A stretch of 33,551 nucleotides of DNA. Source: Actinomycetes bacterium. GTDB taxonomy: Bacteria > Actinomycetota > Acidimicrobiia > Spongiisociales > UBA5794. Below, piece by piece: positions 26,392 to 33,551 of this stretch. The stretch covers positions 1-33,551 of the forward strand of contig JAHEJX010000035.1 in assembly GCA_024638645.1 (NCBI GenBank). Direction: 5' to 3'. The notes beneath the pieces were generated by a model. That model saw nothing but the letters and a program-made list of their open reading frames with translations, was not told the origin of the DNA and made no database searches. Position numbers and translations under genes: made by a program. Position 1 is the first letter of the stretch. Every line of letters starts with the position of its first letter.

Positions 26392-26742
26392 TCAGACCAG
26401 CTCGATGAGAGCCATCTCGGCGCCGTCCCCACGACGGGGGCCGAGCTTGACGATGCGGGTGTAGCCGCCGGGACGATCCTCATAGCGAGGCGCCACGTCG
26501 TCGAAGAGTTTGGTGATGACGTCCGTGTCCTGGATCTTCTTGAGAACCAGCCGACGCGAGTGAAGATCGCCGCGGCGGGCCTTGGTGATCATCTTCTCGA
26601 CGTATGGACGCAACATCTTGGCACGAGCCTGAGTCGTGGTGATCCGTTCCTCGACGATGAGCGCGGCGGCCAGGTTGGCCAGGATCTTCCGCTGGTGCGA
26701 AGGGCTACCGCCGAGGCGGGGCCCCTTCTTCGGCGTTGGCAT
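26392..26742 (-). CDS. rplQ: 50S ribosomal protein L17 (bL17)
   Basis: 116 residues. The N-terminus [21 protein letters not shown] and the helix [26 protein letters not shown] are diagnostic, and [22 protein letters not shown] closes the fold. Its ATG overlaps the rpoA stop by one base (TAATG). truA does not follow, unlike the usual actinobacterial order. Confidence 0.98.
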   Translation of the reverse strand: MPTPKKGPRLGGSPSHQRKILANLAAALIVEERITTTQARAKMLRPYVEKMITKARRGDLHSRRLVLKKIQDTDVITKLFDDVAPRYEDRPGGYTRIVKLGPRRGDGAEMALIELV

Positions 26743-27701
26743 TAGACAACGGCTCCAGCATCAGCAGTGTCGGCCGAGGAGTGGAGAGACAGGCCGAGCT
26801 CGTCGAGCTTGGCGGCAACCTCTTCGAGGCTCTTCTGGCCGAAGTTGGTGATGTTGAGAAGCTCTTCCTCTGTCTTTTCGACCAGCTCGCCGACGGTGTG
26901 CACCTGGGCACGTCGCAAGCAGTTGCGGGGACGCTCGGAAAGGTCGAGCGCCTCGATCGGAAGGTCGAGGTCCGGCGAGGTCGACTCAGCGGCGACGACG
27001 TCGCCGAGCTCGAGGCCAACGCCCTCGTCCATGTCGGCGAACAGGCCGAGCAGTTCACGAAGGGTCTTGCCTGCCGAGGACATTGCCTCAGAAGGACTGA
27101 CGGAGCCATCAGTCTCGATATCGAGAACGAGCTTGTCGAAGTTGGTCATTTGACCGACCTGGGTGCTCTCGACCTTGTACGCAACGTTGCGCAGGGGCGA
27201 GAAGATGGCGTCGATCGGGATGACACCGATCGTGTCGCTTTTCTTGTTGCGGTCGGCGCTGCGGTAACCAACCCCACGGTCCACGGTCATCTCGGCCTCG
27301 ATCTTGGCTGACGCGGAGAGAGTGGCGAGGTGAACGCCAGGGTCTACGATCTCGACACCGGCGGGCACCTTCAGGTCGCCTGCGGTCAAGTCGCCCTTGC
27401 CCTTGGCAGAGAGGTAGAGCGTCTGCGGCTCATCCGCCTCCATACGGAGGACGACCTGCTTGAGGTTCAGGATGAAATCGACGACGTCTTCGACGACACC
27501 GTCCATGGTGGCGAACTCATGCTGTACGCCATCGATGCGCACAGACGTGATTGCTGCACCCGGGATACGGGACAGCAGCGTACGACGCAGGGTATTCCCC
27601 AGCGTGTATCCGAAGCCTGGCTCGAGCGGCTCGACGATGAACCGTGACCGGTTATCGCTTACCTGCTCTTCTTCAATGGTTGGGCGCTGAACGATGAGCA
27701 C
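26742..27701 (-). CDS. rpoA: DNA-directed RNA polymerase subunit alpha
   Basis: 319 residues. The alpha-NTD dimerisation and assembly motifs are clear: [31 protein letters not shown] at about 20-50, [14 protein letters not shown], and [25 protein letters not shown]. The alpha-CTD (about 240-305) has the DNA- and activator-binding [19 protein letters not shown] helix (here [16 protein letters not shown]) and [14 protein letters not shown]. The start is GTG at 27701 with GAGGAG about 6 bases upstream. It lies 45 bases after rpsD. Confidence 0.98.
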   Translation of the reverse strand: MLIVQRPTIEEEQVSDNRSRFIVEPLEPGFGYTLGNTLRRTLLSRIPGAAITSVRIDGVQHEFATMDGVVEDVVDFILNLKQVVLRMEADEPQTLYLSAKGKGDLTAGDLKVPAGVEIVDPGVHLATLSASAKIEAEMTVDRGVGYRSADRNKKSDTIGVIPIDAIFSPLRNVAYKVESTQVGQMTNFDKLVLDIETDGSVSPSEAMSSAGKTLRELLGLFADMDEGVGLELGDVVAAESTSPDLDLPIEALDLSERPRNCLRRAQVHTVGELVEKTEEELLNITNFGQKSLEEVAAKLDELGLSLHSSADTADAGAVV

Positions 27702-27746
27702 TTGCGCTCCTCTGCTTGGGCTGCGTGGTGGTTACTGGTTGTAGAA

Positions 27747-28352
27747 CTACTTGGAGTAGAGCTCGACGATGAGCTGCTCCTGGACGTCTGTGTCGATCTG
27801 CTGTCGTGACGGCAGCACTTCGATCGTGACTTTGCGCTCGGTGGCGTCAACCTCGATCCATTCGGGCGTCACGCGGTCGAGCGTGTCGACCGCAAGTTGT
27901 ACAGGGAATACATCCTTGCTGCGCTCCTTGAGCGTGATTACGTCACCCTGTGACACCTGATAAGAAGGAATGTCGACCTTGGAGTCATTCACCCGGAAGT
28001 GGCCGTGGTTGACCAGCTGGCGGGCCTGAGGGCGAGTGGCGGCGAGACCAGCGCGATAAACGACATTGTCGAGCCGGAGCTCGAGCATGCGCATGAGGTT
28101 CTCGCCGGTGATGCCCTTCTGGCGAGCAGCTTCCTTGTAGTAGCGGCGGAACTGCTTCTCGAGCACGCCATAGGTGTGGCGAAGCTTCTGCTTCTCGAGT
28201 AGCTGAACCTGGTACTGCGACTCGCGGATGCGACCCCGACCATGCTCACCGGGCGGGTACGGGCGCCGATCGAAATACTTCGCCTTGTTCTCGTCGACCA
28301 GGGTGCGCAGTCGGCGACTGCGTCGGGTACGAGGTCCTGTGTAACGAGCCAT
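27747..28352 (-). CDS. rpsD: 30S ribosomal protein S4 (uS4)
   Basis: 201 residues. Primary 16S rRNA binder. It shows MARYTGPRTRRSRRL, PPGEHGRGR, YGVLEKQFRRYYKEA, the S4 RNA-binding domain MLELRLDNVVYRAGLA and QLVNHGHFRVND, and a C-terminus ending LIVELYSK. The N-terminal zinc-binding cysteines found in some S4 proteins are absent, so this is the cysteine-free form. Three bases separate it from rpsK. Confidence 0.98.
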   Translation of the reverse strand: MARYTGPRTRRSRRLRTLVDENKAKYFDRRPYPPGEHGRGRIRESQYQVQLLEKQKLRHTYGVLEKQFRRYYKEAARQKGITGENLMRMLELRLDNVVYRAGLAATRPQARQLVNHGHFRVNDSKVDIPSYQVSQGDVITLKERSKDVFPVQLAVDTLDRVTPEWIEVDATERKVTIEVLPSRQQIDTDVQEQLIVELYSK

Positions 28353-28355
28353 GCG

Positions 28356-28964
28356 CTAACCCCGCTTCCGCTTCTTGGGACGGCAACCGTTGTGGGGGAT
28401 CGGCGTGACGTCGCGAACGCCGGTCACTTCGATGCCCATATTCTGCAGCGTCCGAATCGCGGTGTCGCGGCCTGAGCCCGATCCGCTGACGATTACGTCG
28501 AGCTTGCGGACGCCCATCTCTCCTGCTTTGCGGGCGGCCTGCTCGGCAGCCACTTGCGCAGCGTACGGGGTGGACTTGCGAGAGCCTTTGAACCCGACGC
28601 TCCCACCCGAGCTCCAGGTGACGACGGCGCCGTTCTGGTCGGTGATGGTGATGATCGTGTTGTTGAAGCTGGCCTTGATGTGAGCCTGGCCGTGCGGCAC
28701 GTTGCGCTTGCCCCGGCGGCGACGACTCGCCGCGGCGAGCGCAGCGGCTTCGGGCGACGGAGCTTCGGCCGTAGCGGTTGCGGCGGGAGCAGGGGCCTCT
28801 GCAGGCGCTGAATCTGCGGCGGGCGCCTCTGCCGGTGCGGCATCCTCTGGAGGAGCCCCTTCTGCGGCGGGGGCCGGTGTTTCTGCGGCAGGAGCCGCGG
28901 CAGCCTCGGCGGCCGGGGTATCCTCCGCAGCTCCTTCGGGTGCTGGCTGTTGTTCGTCTACCAC
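28356..28964 (-). CDS. rpsK: 30S ribosomal protein S11 (uS11) with long acidic N-terminal extension
   Basis: 202 residues; S11 is normally about 125-135. Residues about 81-202 are a standard S11 ([68 protein letters not shown]). Residues 1-80 are almost only Ala, Pro, Glu, Asp, Gly, Ser and Thr, with 15 acidic and no basic residues. GTG at 28964 overlaps the rpsM TAG by one base (TAGTG), which fixes the start and argues that the extension is translated. No in-frame ATG or better start with a binding site near residue 80 is apparent. Confidence 0.95.
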   Translation of the reverse strand: MVDEQQPAPEGAAEDTPAAEAAAAPAAETPAPAAEGAPPEDAAPAEAPAADSAPAEAPAPAATATAEAPSPEAAALAAASRRRRGKRNVPHGQAHIKASFNNTIITITDQNGAVVTWSSGGSVGFKGSRKSTPYAAQVAAEQAARKAGEMGVRKLDVIVSGSGSGRDTAIRTLQNMGIEVTGVRDVTPIPHNGCRPKKRKRG

Positions 28965-29341
28965 TACTTAGTGACCTTCTTCTTACCGGCGACCGGCATG
29001 CGGCGGCCCTTGCGAGTGCGGGCATTCGTGTGGGTGCGCTGGCCACGTACCGGGAGGCCCCGACGATGGCGCAGACCCTGATACGAGCCGATCTCGATCT
29101 TGCGCTTGATGTTCTGAGCAATCTCACGACGCAAGTCACCCTCGACGGTGAGGTTGCCGTCGACGAACTGGCGGATCTTCACGACCTCGGAATCAGTCAA
29201 GTCACGCACCCGAGTGTCCGGGTTGATCTCCAACTCGGTGAGCATGTTCTGTGACGTTGTCAGGCCGACCCCGAAGATGTAAGTCAGGCCGATCTCGACC
29301 CGCTTCTCCCGAGGGAGGTCTGTTCCGGCGATTCGTGCCAT
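28964..29341 (-). CDS. rpsM: 30S ribosomal protein S13 (uS13)
   Basis: 125 residues. It contacts tRNA and the 50S subunit at the head of the 30S. It begins [26 protein letters not shown] and ends with [42 protein letters not shown] is the conserved rRNA-binding stretch. ATG 29341 lies 7 bases after rpmJ. Confidence 0.98.
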   Translation of the reverse strand: MARIAGTDLPREKRVEIGLTYIFGVGLTTSQNMLTELEINPDTRVRDLTDSEVVKIRQFVDGNLTVEGDLRREIAQNIKRKIEIGSYQGLRHRRGLPVRGQRTHTNARTRKGRRMPVAGKKKVTK

Positions 29342-29348
29342 GTGCCAG

Positions 29349-29465
29349 TTACCCCTGTCGCTGCTTGTGTCGCGGATTAGATGAGCAAATCACCCACACG
29401 CGCCCGTGCCGTCGAATGATTCGACAGCGGTCGCACATCTTCTTGACTGAGGCCGCAACCTTCAA
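29349..29465 (-). CDS. rpmJ: 50S ribosomal protein L36 (bL36), zinc-ribbon form, TTG start
   Basis: 38 residues. The product begins [20 protein letters not shown] with TTG read as Met, and ends NPRHKQRQG. The zinc ligands C11, C14, C27 and H33 are all present. The TTG at 29465-29463 is preceded by AAGGA six bases upstream, which supports it as the start. It is easily missed because it is short and lacks ATG/GTG. Its position just before rpsM is the standard one; infA, normally upstream of it, is absent. Confidence 0.95.
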   Translation of the reverse strand: MKVAASVKKMCDRCRIIRRHGRVWVICSSNPRHKQRQG

Positions 29466-29503
29466 CGTTGGTCCTTGTGGGTGTAATTCCGGCACGGCGA
29501 GCG

Positions 29504-29622
29504 AGTCACGAATGACTTGTTCACGGTGCTGGAGCGGCCGTCGTAAGCCCTACGACGGCCTGATGACCTTACGTTTGAGTGAGCTTGTGGGCGCACGCAA
29601 AACGACGGCTCCCTCGGAGCCG
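29504..29622 (-). promoter_or_regulatory. Structured 5' leader of the rpmJ-rpsM-rpsK-rpsD-rpoA-rplQ operon
   Basis: Three hairpins follow one another in the predicted leader. At 29622-29606 CGGCTCC pairs with GGAGCCG around a 3-base loop. At 29560-29536 GGCCGTCGTA pairs perfectly with TACGACGGCC around a 5-base loop. At 29517-29504 AGTCA pairs with TGACT around a UUCG tetraloop. This fits a ribosomal-protein binding leader or attenuator; it matches no family I can name. No gene is visible in 29466-29742 on either strand. Confidence 0.55.
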
Positions 29623-29628
29623 ACGGGA

Positions 29629-29658
29629 ATTGTACGCGAGGGCGCAGGAAAAGTACAA
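29629..29658 (-). promoter_or_regulatory. Predicted sigma-70-type promoter of the rpmJ operon
   Basis: On the minus strand TTGTAC (29658-29653) and TACAAT (29634-29629) are separated by 18 bases. The expected start near 29622 gives a leader of about 155 nt before rpmJ. Confidence 0.65.
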
Positions 29659-29684
29659 ATTGGAAAGCCCTGCTGCGCAGGGCG

Positions 29685-29733
<49 letters not shown>

Positions 29734-29747
29734 GTGTGACTTGTGGC

Positions 29748-29753
29748 GATAAT
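29748..29753 (+). promoter_or_regulatory. Possible -10 element for a leaderless GNAT mRNA
   Basis: GATAAT lies 7 bases before GTG 29761, so transcription could start at the start codon itself. No Shine-Dalgarno or clear -35 is seen. Weak, single-element evidence. Confidence 0.3.
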
Positions 29754-29760
29754 CGATCTT

Positions 29761-30504
29761 GTGAGTGAGCAGATTCGGGAACTCGAGGAATTGTCCTTTC
29801 GGACGTTGCCTGCGTTGGAGCAGGAACGTTATGACGGGTGGGTCTTGCGGTGGTCGGGCGGGGGCTCACGGCGGGCGAATTCGGTGAATCCGGTTGAGTC
29901 GTCATCGCTTGCGCTCGACGAGAAAGTGGAGCATTGCGAGGAGTGGTTTCAGAGGCGAAATGCACCTGCAATCTTCCGATTGACTTCATTGGCGGAGCCG
30001 GAGCTGGCGGAGATGCTCTCTGGCCGGGGCTACATACAAACCTCCCCCACCGATGTCATGATTCTCGAGATCGAGGATCCCGTTCGCGCTGTCGAAGTCG
30101 ATGTCGACGATCATCCGAAGGACTTCTGGCTGGCGACTGTAACGGGACATCCACCTGGATCCGCTGAGGGTCGGCGAATAGCTGGGCAACTGTTGGCAGG
30201 AGTGGGGCGGGTCCACTTCGCGTCCGTATTGGAGGATGGGCCGGAGACCGTTGCTACAGGCATGAGCGTCGACCTTGACCGCTACACCACCATCTACAAC
30301 ATGAACACATATCGAACCCATCGTCGTCGCGGCCTAGCGCGATCAGTGCTCAACACGCTGCTCGCAGTGGGCCGGGAGTCAGGCAGTACCCACGCTGTGT
30401 TGCAGGTGACCCAGGACAACATCGCGGCCCAGGCGCTTTATCGACAGTTCGGCTTCACGCCTTTCTACCAATACGCGTATATGGAGCCACCGCCGGGCAA
30501 CTAG
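29761..30504 (+). CDS. GNAT family N-acetyltransferase
   Basis: 247 residues from GTG 29761 (an in-frame GTG at 29743 would add six). The C-terminal half is a standard GNAT domain: MSVDLDRYTTIYNMNTYRTHRRRGLARSVL-type region carrying the acetyl-CoA pyrophosphate loop (RTHRRRGLA), then LQVTQDNIAAQALYRQFGF and a final YAYME. The N-terminal half (LEQERYDGWVLRWSGGGSRR, RRNAPAIFRLTS) resembles the degenerate first lobe seen in two-lobe GNATs. The acceptor substrate is unknown. It is transcribed away from the ribosomal genes and is followed after 31 bases by the small flavoprotein. Confidence 0.85.
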   Translation: MSEQIRELEELSFRTLPALEQERYDGWVLRWSGGGSRRANSVNPVESSSLALDEKVEHCEEWFQRRNAPAIFRLTSLAEPELAEMLSGRGYIQTSPTDVMILEIEDPVRAVEVDVDDHPKDFWLATVTGHPPGSAEGRRIAGQLLAGVGRVHFASVLEDGPETVATGMSVDLDRYTTIYNMNTYRTHRRRGLARSVLNTLLAVGRESGSTHAVLQVTQDNIAAQALYRQFGFTPFYQYAYMEPPPGN

Positions 30505-30535
30505 CTTGGTGCTATCCGCATCGAGGAGGCGCGCT

Positions 30536-31090
30536 ATGGCAAAGATTGTTGTTGTCGGAGATGGACCGGGCGGCCTGTCAGCCGCACTGTTCCTGGCCAA
30601 GAACGGCCAGGACGTCACCGTCTATGGCCAGGACCAGACGGCCATGAACTATGCGCAGCTATTCAACTACCTCGGCATCCCAGAGATCAGCGGCAGCGAA
30701 TTCCAAGGGATCGCAAAGGCGCAGGTGAGCGCACAAGGCGGGACGATCGTCGATGCCGAAGTGACTGCGGTTGCCCCCAGCGGCGATGGTTACGAAGTCA
30801 CGCTCGCAGACGGCTCGACCGAATCCGCGGACTACCTGATCATGAACGAAGGCCGCAACCCGCAGCTGGCTATATCGCTCGGTGTCGCCGCGGACGACGA
30901 GGGTGCAATCCAAGTAGACCGGCACGGCCTCAGCTCTGTCGCCAGCGTCTACGTAGTGGGACGCAGTGTTCGTCCGGCTCGGAGCCAGGCAATCATCACC
31001 GCTGGCGCCGGCGCCGCTGCTGCCGTCGACATCCTGTCGCGCGAGAAGGGCGAGGACGTCCAGGACTGGGACTCGCCGCCCAAGGAGTAG
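30536..31090 (+). CDS. Small FAD-domain oxidoreductase (thioredoxin-reductase-like, no NADPH domain)
   Basis: 184 residues. The N-terminal Rossmann motif IVVVGDGPGGLSAALFLAKNG (residues 4-24) and the C-terminal FAD motif VYVVGRSVRPARSQAIITAGAGAAAAV resemble TrxR-type flavoproteins, but the central NADPH-binding domain and the CxxC redox pair are missing; TrxR is usually about 310 residues. The two halves of the FAD domain are joined directly (ADYLIMNEGRNPQ in between). ATG 30536 with GGAGG 6 bases upstream fixes the start; an in-frame start at 30506 lacks a binding site. It may receive electrons from a partner protein (inference). Convergent with map, 30 bases apart. Confidence 0.75.
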   Translation: MAKIVVVGDGPGGLSAALFLAKNGQDVTVYGQDQTAMNYAQLFNYLGIPEISGSEFQGIAKAQVSAQGGTIVDAEVTAVAPSGDGYEVTLADGSTESADYLIMNEGRNPQLAISLGVAADDEGAIQVDRHGLSSVASVYVVGRSVRPARSQAIITAGAGAAAAVDILSREKGEDVQDWDSPPKE

Positions 31091-31120
31091 GGGGCTCGCT
31101 GCGCTCGCAGTATTTGGTAG

Positions 31121-31939
31121 CTACTGACTGCCGACTACAGGCAGCGCCGGCGCGGTCTCGCCGACGAGCAACGGCTCCGGCAGGGTCAACACCTTCGGAC
31201 CGTCAGCCGTGACGGCAACTGTGTGCTCGAAGTGGGCCGACAGCTTGCCGTCCTGGGTCACGACGGTCCAACCATCGTCGAGGACGTTGGACTGGTCGGT
31301 GCCCAAGTTGAACATCGGCTCGATGGCAATGGCCATGCCGGTCTTGAGCTTGAAGCCCTTGCCCGGCTTGCCGTAGTTGGGGACATTGGGCGCCTCGTGC
31401 ATGTTGCGGCCGATGCCGTGGCCGATGTAGTCGCGGACAACTCCGTAGCCGTGAGGTGCTGCCGTCTGCTCGATTGCGTGACCAACATCGCCAAGGCGAG
31501 CACCATTGCGGGACTTGGCGATGCCGTTCCACAGCGCCTGTTCGGTCACTTCCAGCAGCTTGGCGACCTCATCCGATACCGTACCTACTGCAACCGTATA
31601 GGCGGCGTCGCCATGCCAGCCTTCATAGATGGCGCCGGCGTCGATCGAGACGATGTCGCCTTCGCGCAGCTTGTAGCCGTCGGGGATGCCGTGGACTATG
31701 ACGCTGTTGGGTGAAGCGCATATGGTCGCCGGAAAGCCGTGGTAGCCGAGGAACGATGAGCGGCAGTTCCACTCCCGCAGCACCTCGGCTGAGATGGCGT
31801 CGAGCTCGCGCATCGAGGTTCCAGGGACGGCAGCCTCCCGGGTCGCTGCGTGAATTGCAGCGACGCACGCGCCTGCCACAGTCATCTTCTCGAAGTCCTC
31901 CGGCCTCTTCTTGGTAACGATGCGGGCATCGGCGTTCAT
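31121..31939 (-). CDS. map: Methionine aminopeptidase, type I
   Basis: 272 residues. It removes N-terminal Met from nascent proteins. The five dinuclear metal ligands are visible: D100 (VSIDAG), D111 (HGDAA), H174 (IGHGIGR), E207 (AIEPMF) and E238 (HFEHT). FPATICASPNSVIVHGIP and GHGIGRNMHEAPNVPNYG are type I signatures. ATG 31939 is 6 bases after the adk stop. Normally infA and rpmJ follow; here the next genes are on the opposite strand. Confidence 0.97.
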   Translation of the reverse strand: MNADARIVTKKRPEDFEKMTVAGACVAAIHAATREAAVPGTSMRELDAISAEVLREWNCRSSFLGYHGFPATICASPNSVIVHGIPDGYKLREGDIVSIDAGAIYEGWHGDAAYTVAVGTVSDEVAKLLEVTEQALWNGIAKSRNGARLGDVGHAIEQTAAPHGYGVVRDYIGHGIGRNMHEAPNVPNYGKPGKGFKLKTGMAIAIEPMFNLGTDQSNVLDDGWTVVTQDGKLSAHFEHTVAVTADGPKVLTLPEPLLVGETAPALPVVGSQ

Positions 31940-31945
31940 AGTGAC

Positions 31946-32515
31946 CTAATTGTCGGCGAGTGCGTTGACTATCCGCGCGAACACTTCGTCGATTGCGCCC
32001 ATTCCATCAACGGCAACGACACTCACACCGTTGTCCGGGTAGTAGCCAACCAGCGGCTCGGTTTCGTCGCGATACACCTGCTGCCGATTGCGAATTGTCT
32101 CCTCGTTGTCGTCTTCGCGTCCCTGCTCTTGGGCACGCTGCAACAAGCGCTGCACCAGTTCCTCCTCGTCCGCCTCGACGAGTACTGCCAGTTCGAGGGC
32201 ACCCTCCCCCATCGCGGCGTCAAGCGCCTCAGCTTGAACCACGTTGCGAGGAAACCCGTCGAGCAAGAAACCACATGCGGCGTCTTCCTTCGACAGCCGA
32301 TCCTTCACCATTGCGACGACGAGATCGTCTGGAACGAGATCGCCGGCAGCCATGATCGCCTGCGCTTGCTGACCCAGCTCAGTGCCGGCTTCGACATTGT
32401 CACGCAGCATGGCGCCGGTGGAAATGTGCGGCACCCCAATAGCGCGGGCGAGCATTTCAGCCTGAGTGCCCTTCCCCGCTCCCGGGGGGCCAAGAAATAG
32501 AAGTCGTCTACCCAT
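31946..32515 (-). CDS. adk: Adenylate kinase, short-LID form
   Basis: 189 residues. ATP + AMP to 2 ADP. It has the P-loop FLGPPGAGKGTQAEMLA (Walker A at 9-17), HISTGAMLRDNV, GFLLDGFPRNVVQAEAL, and the arginines of RNRQQVYRDETEPL. The zinc-binding LID insertion of long forms is absent, as is common in Actinobacteria. ATG 32515. Its upstream gap to secY carries the GTATCC-type repeats. Confidence 0.97.
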   Translation of the reverse strand: MGRRLLFLGPPGAGKGTQAEMLARAIGVPHISTGAMLRDNVEAGTELGQQAQAIMAAGDLVPDDLVVAMVKDRLSKEDAACGFLLDGFPRNVVQAEALDAAMGEGALELAVLVEADEEELVQRLLQRAQEQGREDDNEETIRNRQQVYRDETEPLVGYYPDNGVSVVAVDGMGAIDEVFARIVNALADN

Positions 32516-32522
32516 AGATTTC

Positions 32523-32600
32523 GTATCCCGTATCCGGTATCCCGTACCCCGTAGGTATCCGGATACCTACCGGATACCGGCTACTGGATACCGGATACTG
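32523..32600. repeat. Degenerate GTATCC/GGATAC repeat array with inverted copies
   Basis: GTATCCC, GTATCCG, GTATCCC and GTACCCC run from 32523 to 32550, then the units appear in both orientations. A perfect 20-base palindrome (GTAGGTATCC plus its complement) spans 32551-32570, and GGATACCGG-type units continue to about 32600. It fills almost the whole 94-base gap between secY and adk and is related to the array at 29685. Confidence 0.85.
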
Positions 32601-32623
32601 GTTCTTGAGCTAGCTCAAGAACC
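32600..32623. repeat. Perfect 24-bp palindrome spanning the secY stop codon
   Basis: GGTTCTTGAGCT is followed directly by its reverse complement, with the secY TAG (32612-32610) at its centre. As RNA it can fold into a hairpin with a minimal loop; as DNA it is a symmetric site. It could affect secY 3' end formation or bind a dimeric protein. Confidence 0.6.
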
Positions 32624-33551
32624 CTTCGTAATTCCTCATCATCAGCTGGCTCTCGATCTGCTTCATCGTCTCGAGCGCAACGCCCGCAACGATGAGGATC
32701 GAGACGCCGGATAGCCCAACCGGGATGTCCCACAGCCAACCGATGAAAGACGGAAGAACGGCGACCAACGCCAGATATGTCGAGCCGGGAAGCGTGATGC
32801 GGCTCAACACGTGTTCTAGATGCTTGACCGTGGCGCGACCAGGCCGAATGCCCGGAATGAACCCGCCCTGGCGCTGGATCGTCTCAGCCTGCCGTTCCGG
32901 ATCGAACTGGATCGCCGTGTAGAAGTATGTGAAGAAGACGACCAGCAGTCCCAGGATGAAGATATAGATCAAGCTCGGCTGGAATCCACCGCTGCTGCCT
33001 GTCGTGAGCAGGTTGTTGTCGATGAAGGTGCGCACTGAGTTGCCCCAGCCGGTCGAAGGCAGCGAGGACGAGACCAGCACAGGGAAGTACATGATCGAGG
33101 TGGCGAAGATCACCGGGATGACGCCGGCCATGTTGACCTTCAGCGGAATATAAGTGGACTGGCCGCCCAGGACCTTGCGGCCCCGTACCCGGCGGGAGAA
33201 CTGGATCGGAATCCGGCGCTGGCCCTGATCAACGAAGATGATCCCGACTGTCAGTGCAACCATCACCAGGACCACAACCCAGAACTGGAAGGCCGATGAG
33301 TTGGCCCACAGCAGACCGAGCTGGCTGGGCAGCTGGCTGACGATGGACACAAAAATGATGAGCGACATCCCGTTGCCGATGCCGCGCTGGGTGATGAGCT
33401 CGCCGAGCCACATGATCATGGCGGTGCCGGCAGTCATAGTGAGCACGATGATCAGCACTCGCTGAGTCGTGTATTGCGGAATCAGGTCGATCCCGCCCGT
33501 GAAGTTGCCGCTGTGGAACAAGAACGTGAATCCCGTGGACTGGAGCAGCGC
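32610..33551 (-). CDS. secY: Protein translocase subunit SecY (partial, 5' end missing)
   Basis: The C-terminal 313 residues of the Sec channel. Visible are TTQRVLIIVLTMTAGTAMIMWLGELIT, the QRGIGNGMSLIIF loop, QGQRRIPIQFSRRVRGRK (cytoplasmic C5-type loop), PLKVNMAGVIPVIFATSIMYFP, FYTAIQFDPERQAETIQRQGGFIPGIRPG and the last helices ending MKQIESQLMMRNYEGFLS. About seven transmembrane segments are present. The gene continues past the right edge of the window. Confidence 0.97.
   Translation of the reverse strand, partial: ALLQSTGFTFLFHSGNFTGGIDLIPQYTTQRVLIIVLTMTAGTAMIMWLGELITQRGIGNGMSLIIFVSIVSQLPSQLGLLWANSSAFQFWVVVLVMVALTVGIIFVDQGQRRIPIQFSRRVRGRKVLGGQSTYIPLKVNMAGVIPVIFATSIMYFPVLVSSSLPSTGWGNSVRTFIDNNLLTTGSSGGFQPSLIYIFILGLLVVFFTYFYTAIQFDPERQAETIQRQGGFIPGIRPGRATVKHLEHVLSRITLPGSTYLALVAVLPSFIGWLWDIPVGLSGVSILIVAGVALETMKQIESQLMMRNYEGFLS

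Noticed and set aside
31091..31120. Intrinsic terminator between the FAD gene and map
   Set aside because: Only a 4-bp stem can be drawn in this 30-base gap and there is no T-run on either strand.

Overview
The window looks like chromosome of a GC-rich actinobacterium, most likely class Acidimicrobiia. The class is inferred from protein style and gene order, not from a marker search. Its backbone is a minus-strand chain of conserved housekeeping genes. Read in the direction of transcription, from high to low coordinates, it runs secY-adk-map // rpmJ-rpsM-rpsK-rpsD-rpoA-rplQ-(Nudix) // (Yip1)-truA-(8-oxoguanine deaminase)-rplM-rpsI-glmM-glmS // acpS-nnr-alr-(P1 peptidase)-udg-tsaE-tsaB. Both ends run off the window: tsaB lacks its 3' end and secY its 5' end.

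At three places (//) plus-strand genes interrupt this chain. (1) A secreted propeller/beta-helix/RTX protein (5584-8772) sits between glmS and acpS. (2) A block at 16170-25856, between rplQ and truA, holds a DUF4097 lipoprotein, a 1731-residue kinase/ATPase/GAF/cyclase signalling protein, a carotenoid oxygenase resembling animal BCO/RPE65 enzymes, and a large flavoprotein. The signalling gene and the oxygenase overlap by ATGA, so they are almost certainly co-transcribed. (3) A GNAT acetyltransferase and a minimal FAD oxidoreductase (29761-31090) sit between map and rpmJ, where infA would normally lie. No infA is visible in the window.

The strongest RNA signal is a glmS ribozyme on the minus strand (about 10890-10731), directly upstream of glmS. 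It has the cleavage-site context, the conserved core, compensatory changes and the P3.1 pseudoknot. A second structured leader of about 155 nt, with three clean hairpins, precedes rpmJ behind a good sigma-70-type promoter. Degenerate GTATCCC heptamer arrays lie near both edges of the map/adk region (29685-29733 and 32523-32600).

Functionally, the minus-strand backbone covers translation (ribosomal proteins, RNA polymerase alpha, SecY, Map, TruA, TsaB/TsaE) and amino-sugar and cell-wall precursor supply (GlmM, GlmS, Alr). It also covers carrier-protein activation (AcpS) and repair or clean-up (Nnr, UDG, 8-oxoguanine deaminase, Nudix). The candidate undescribed system is the plus-strand block that couples a one-protein kinase/cyclase sensor to apocarotenoid-type chemistry.
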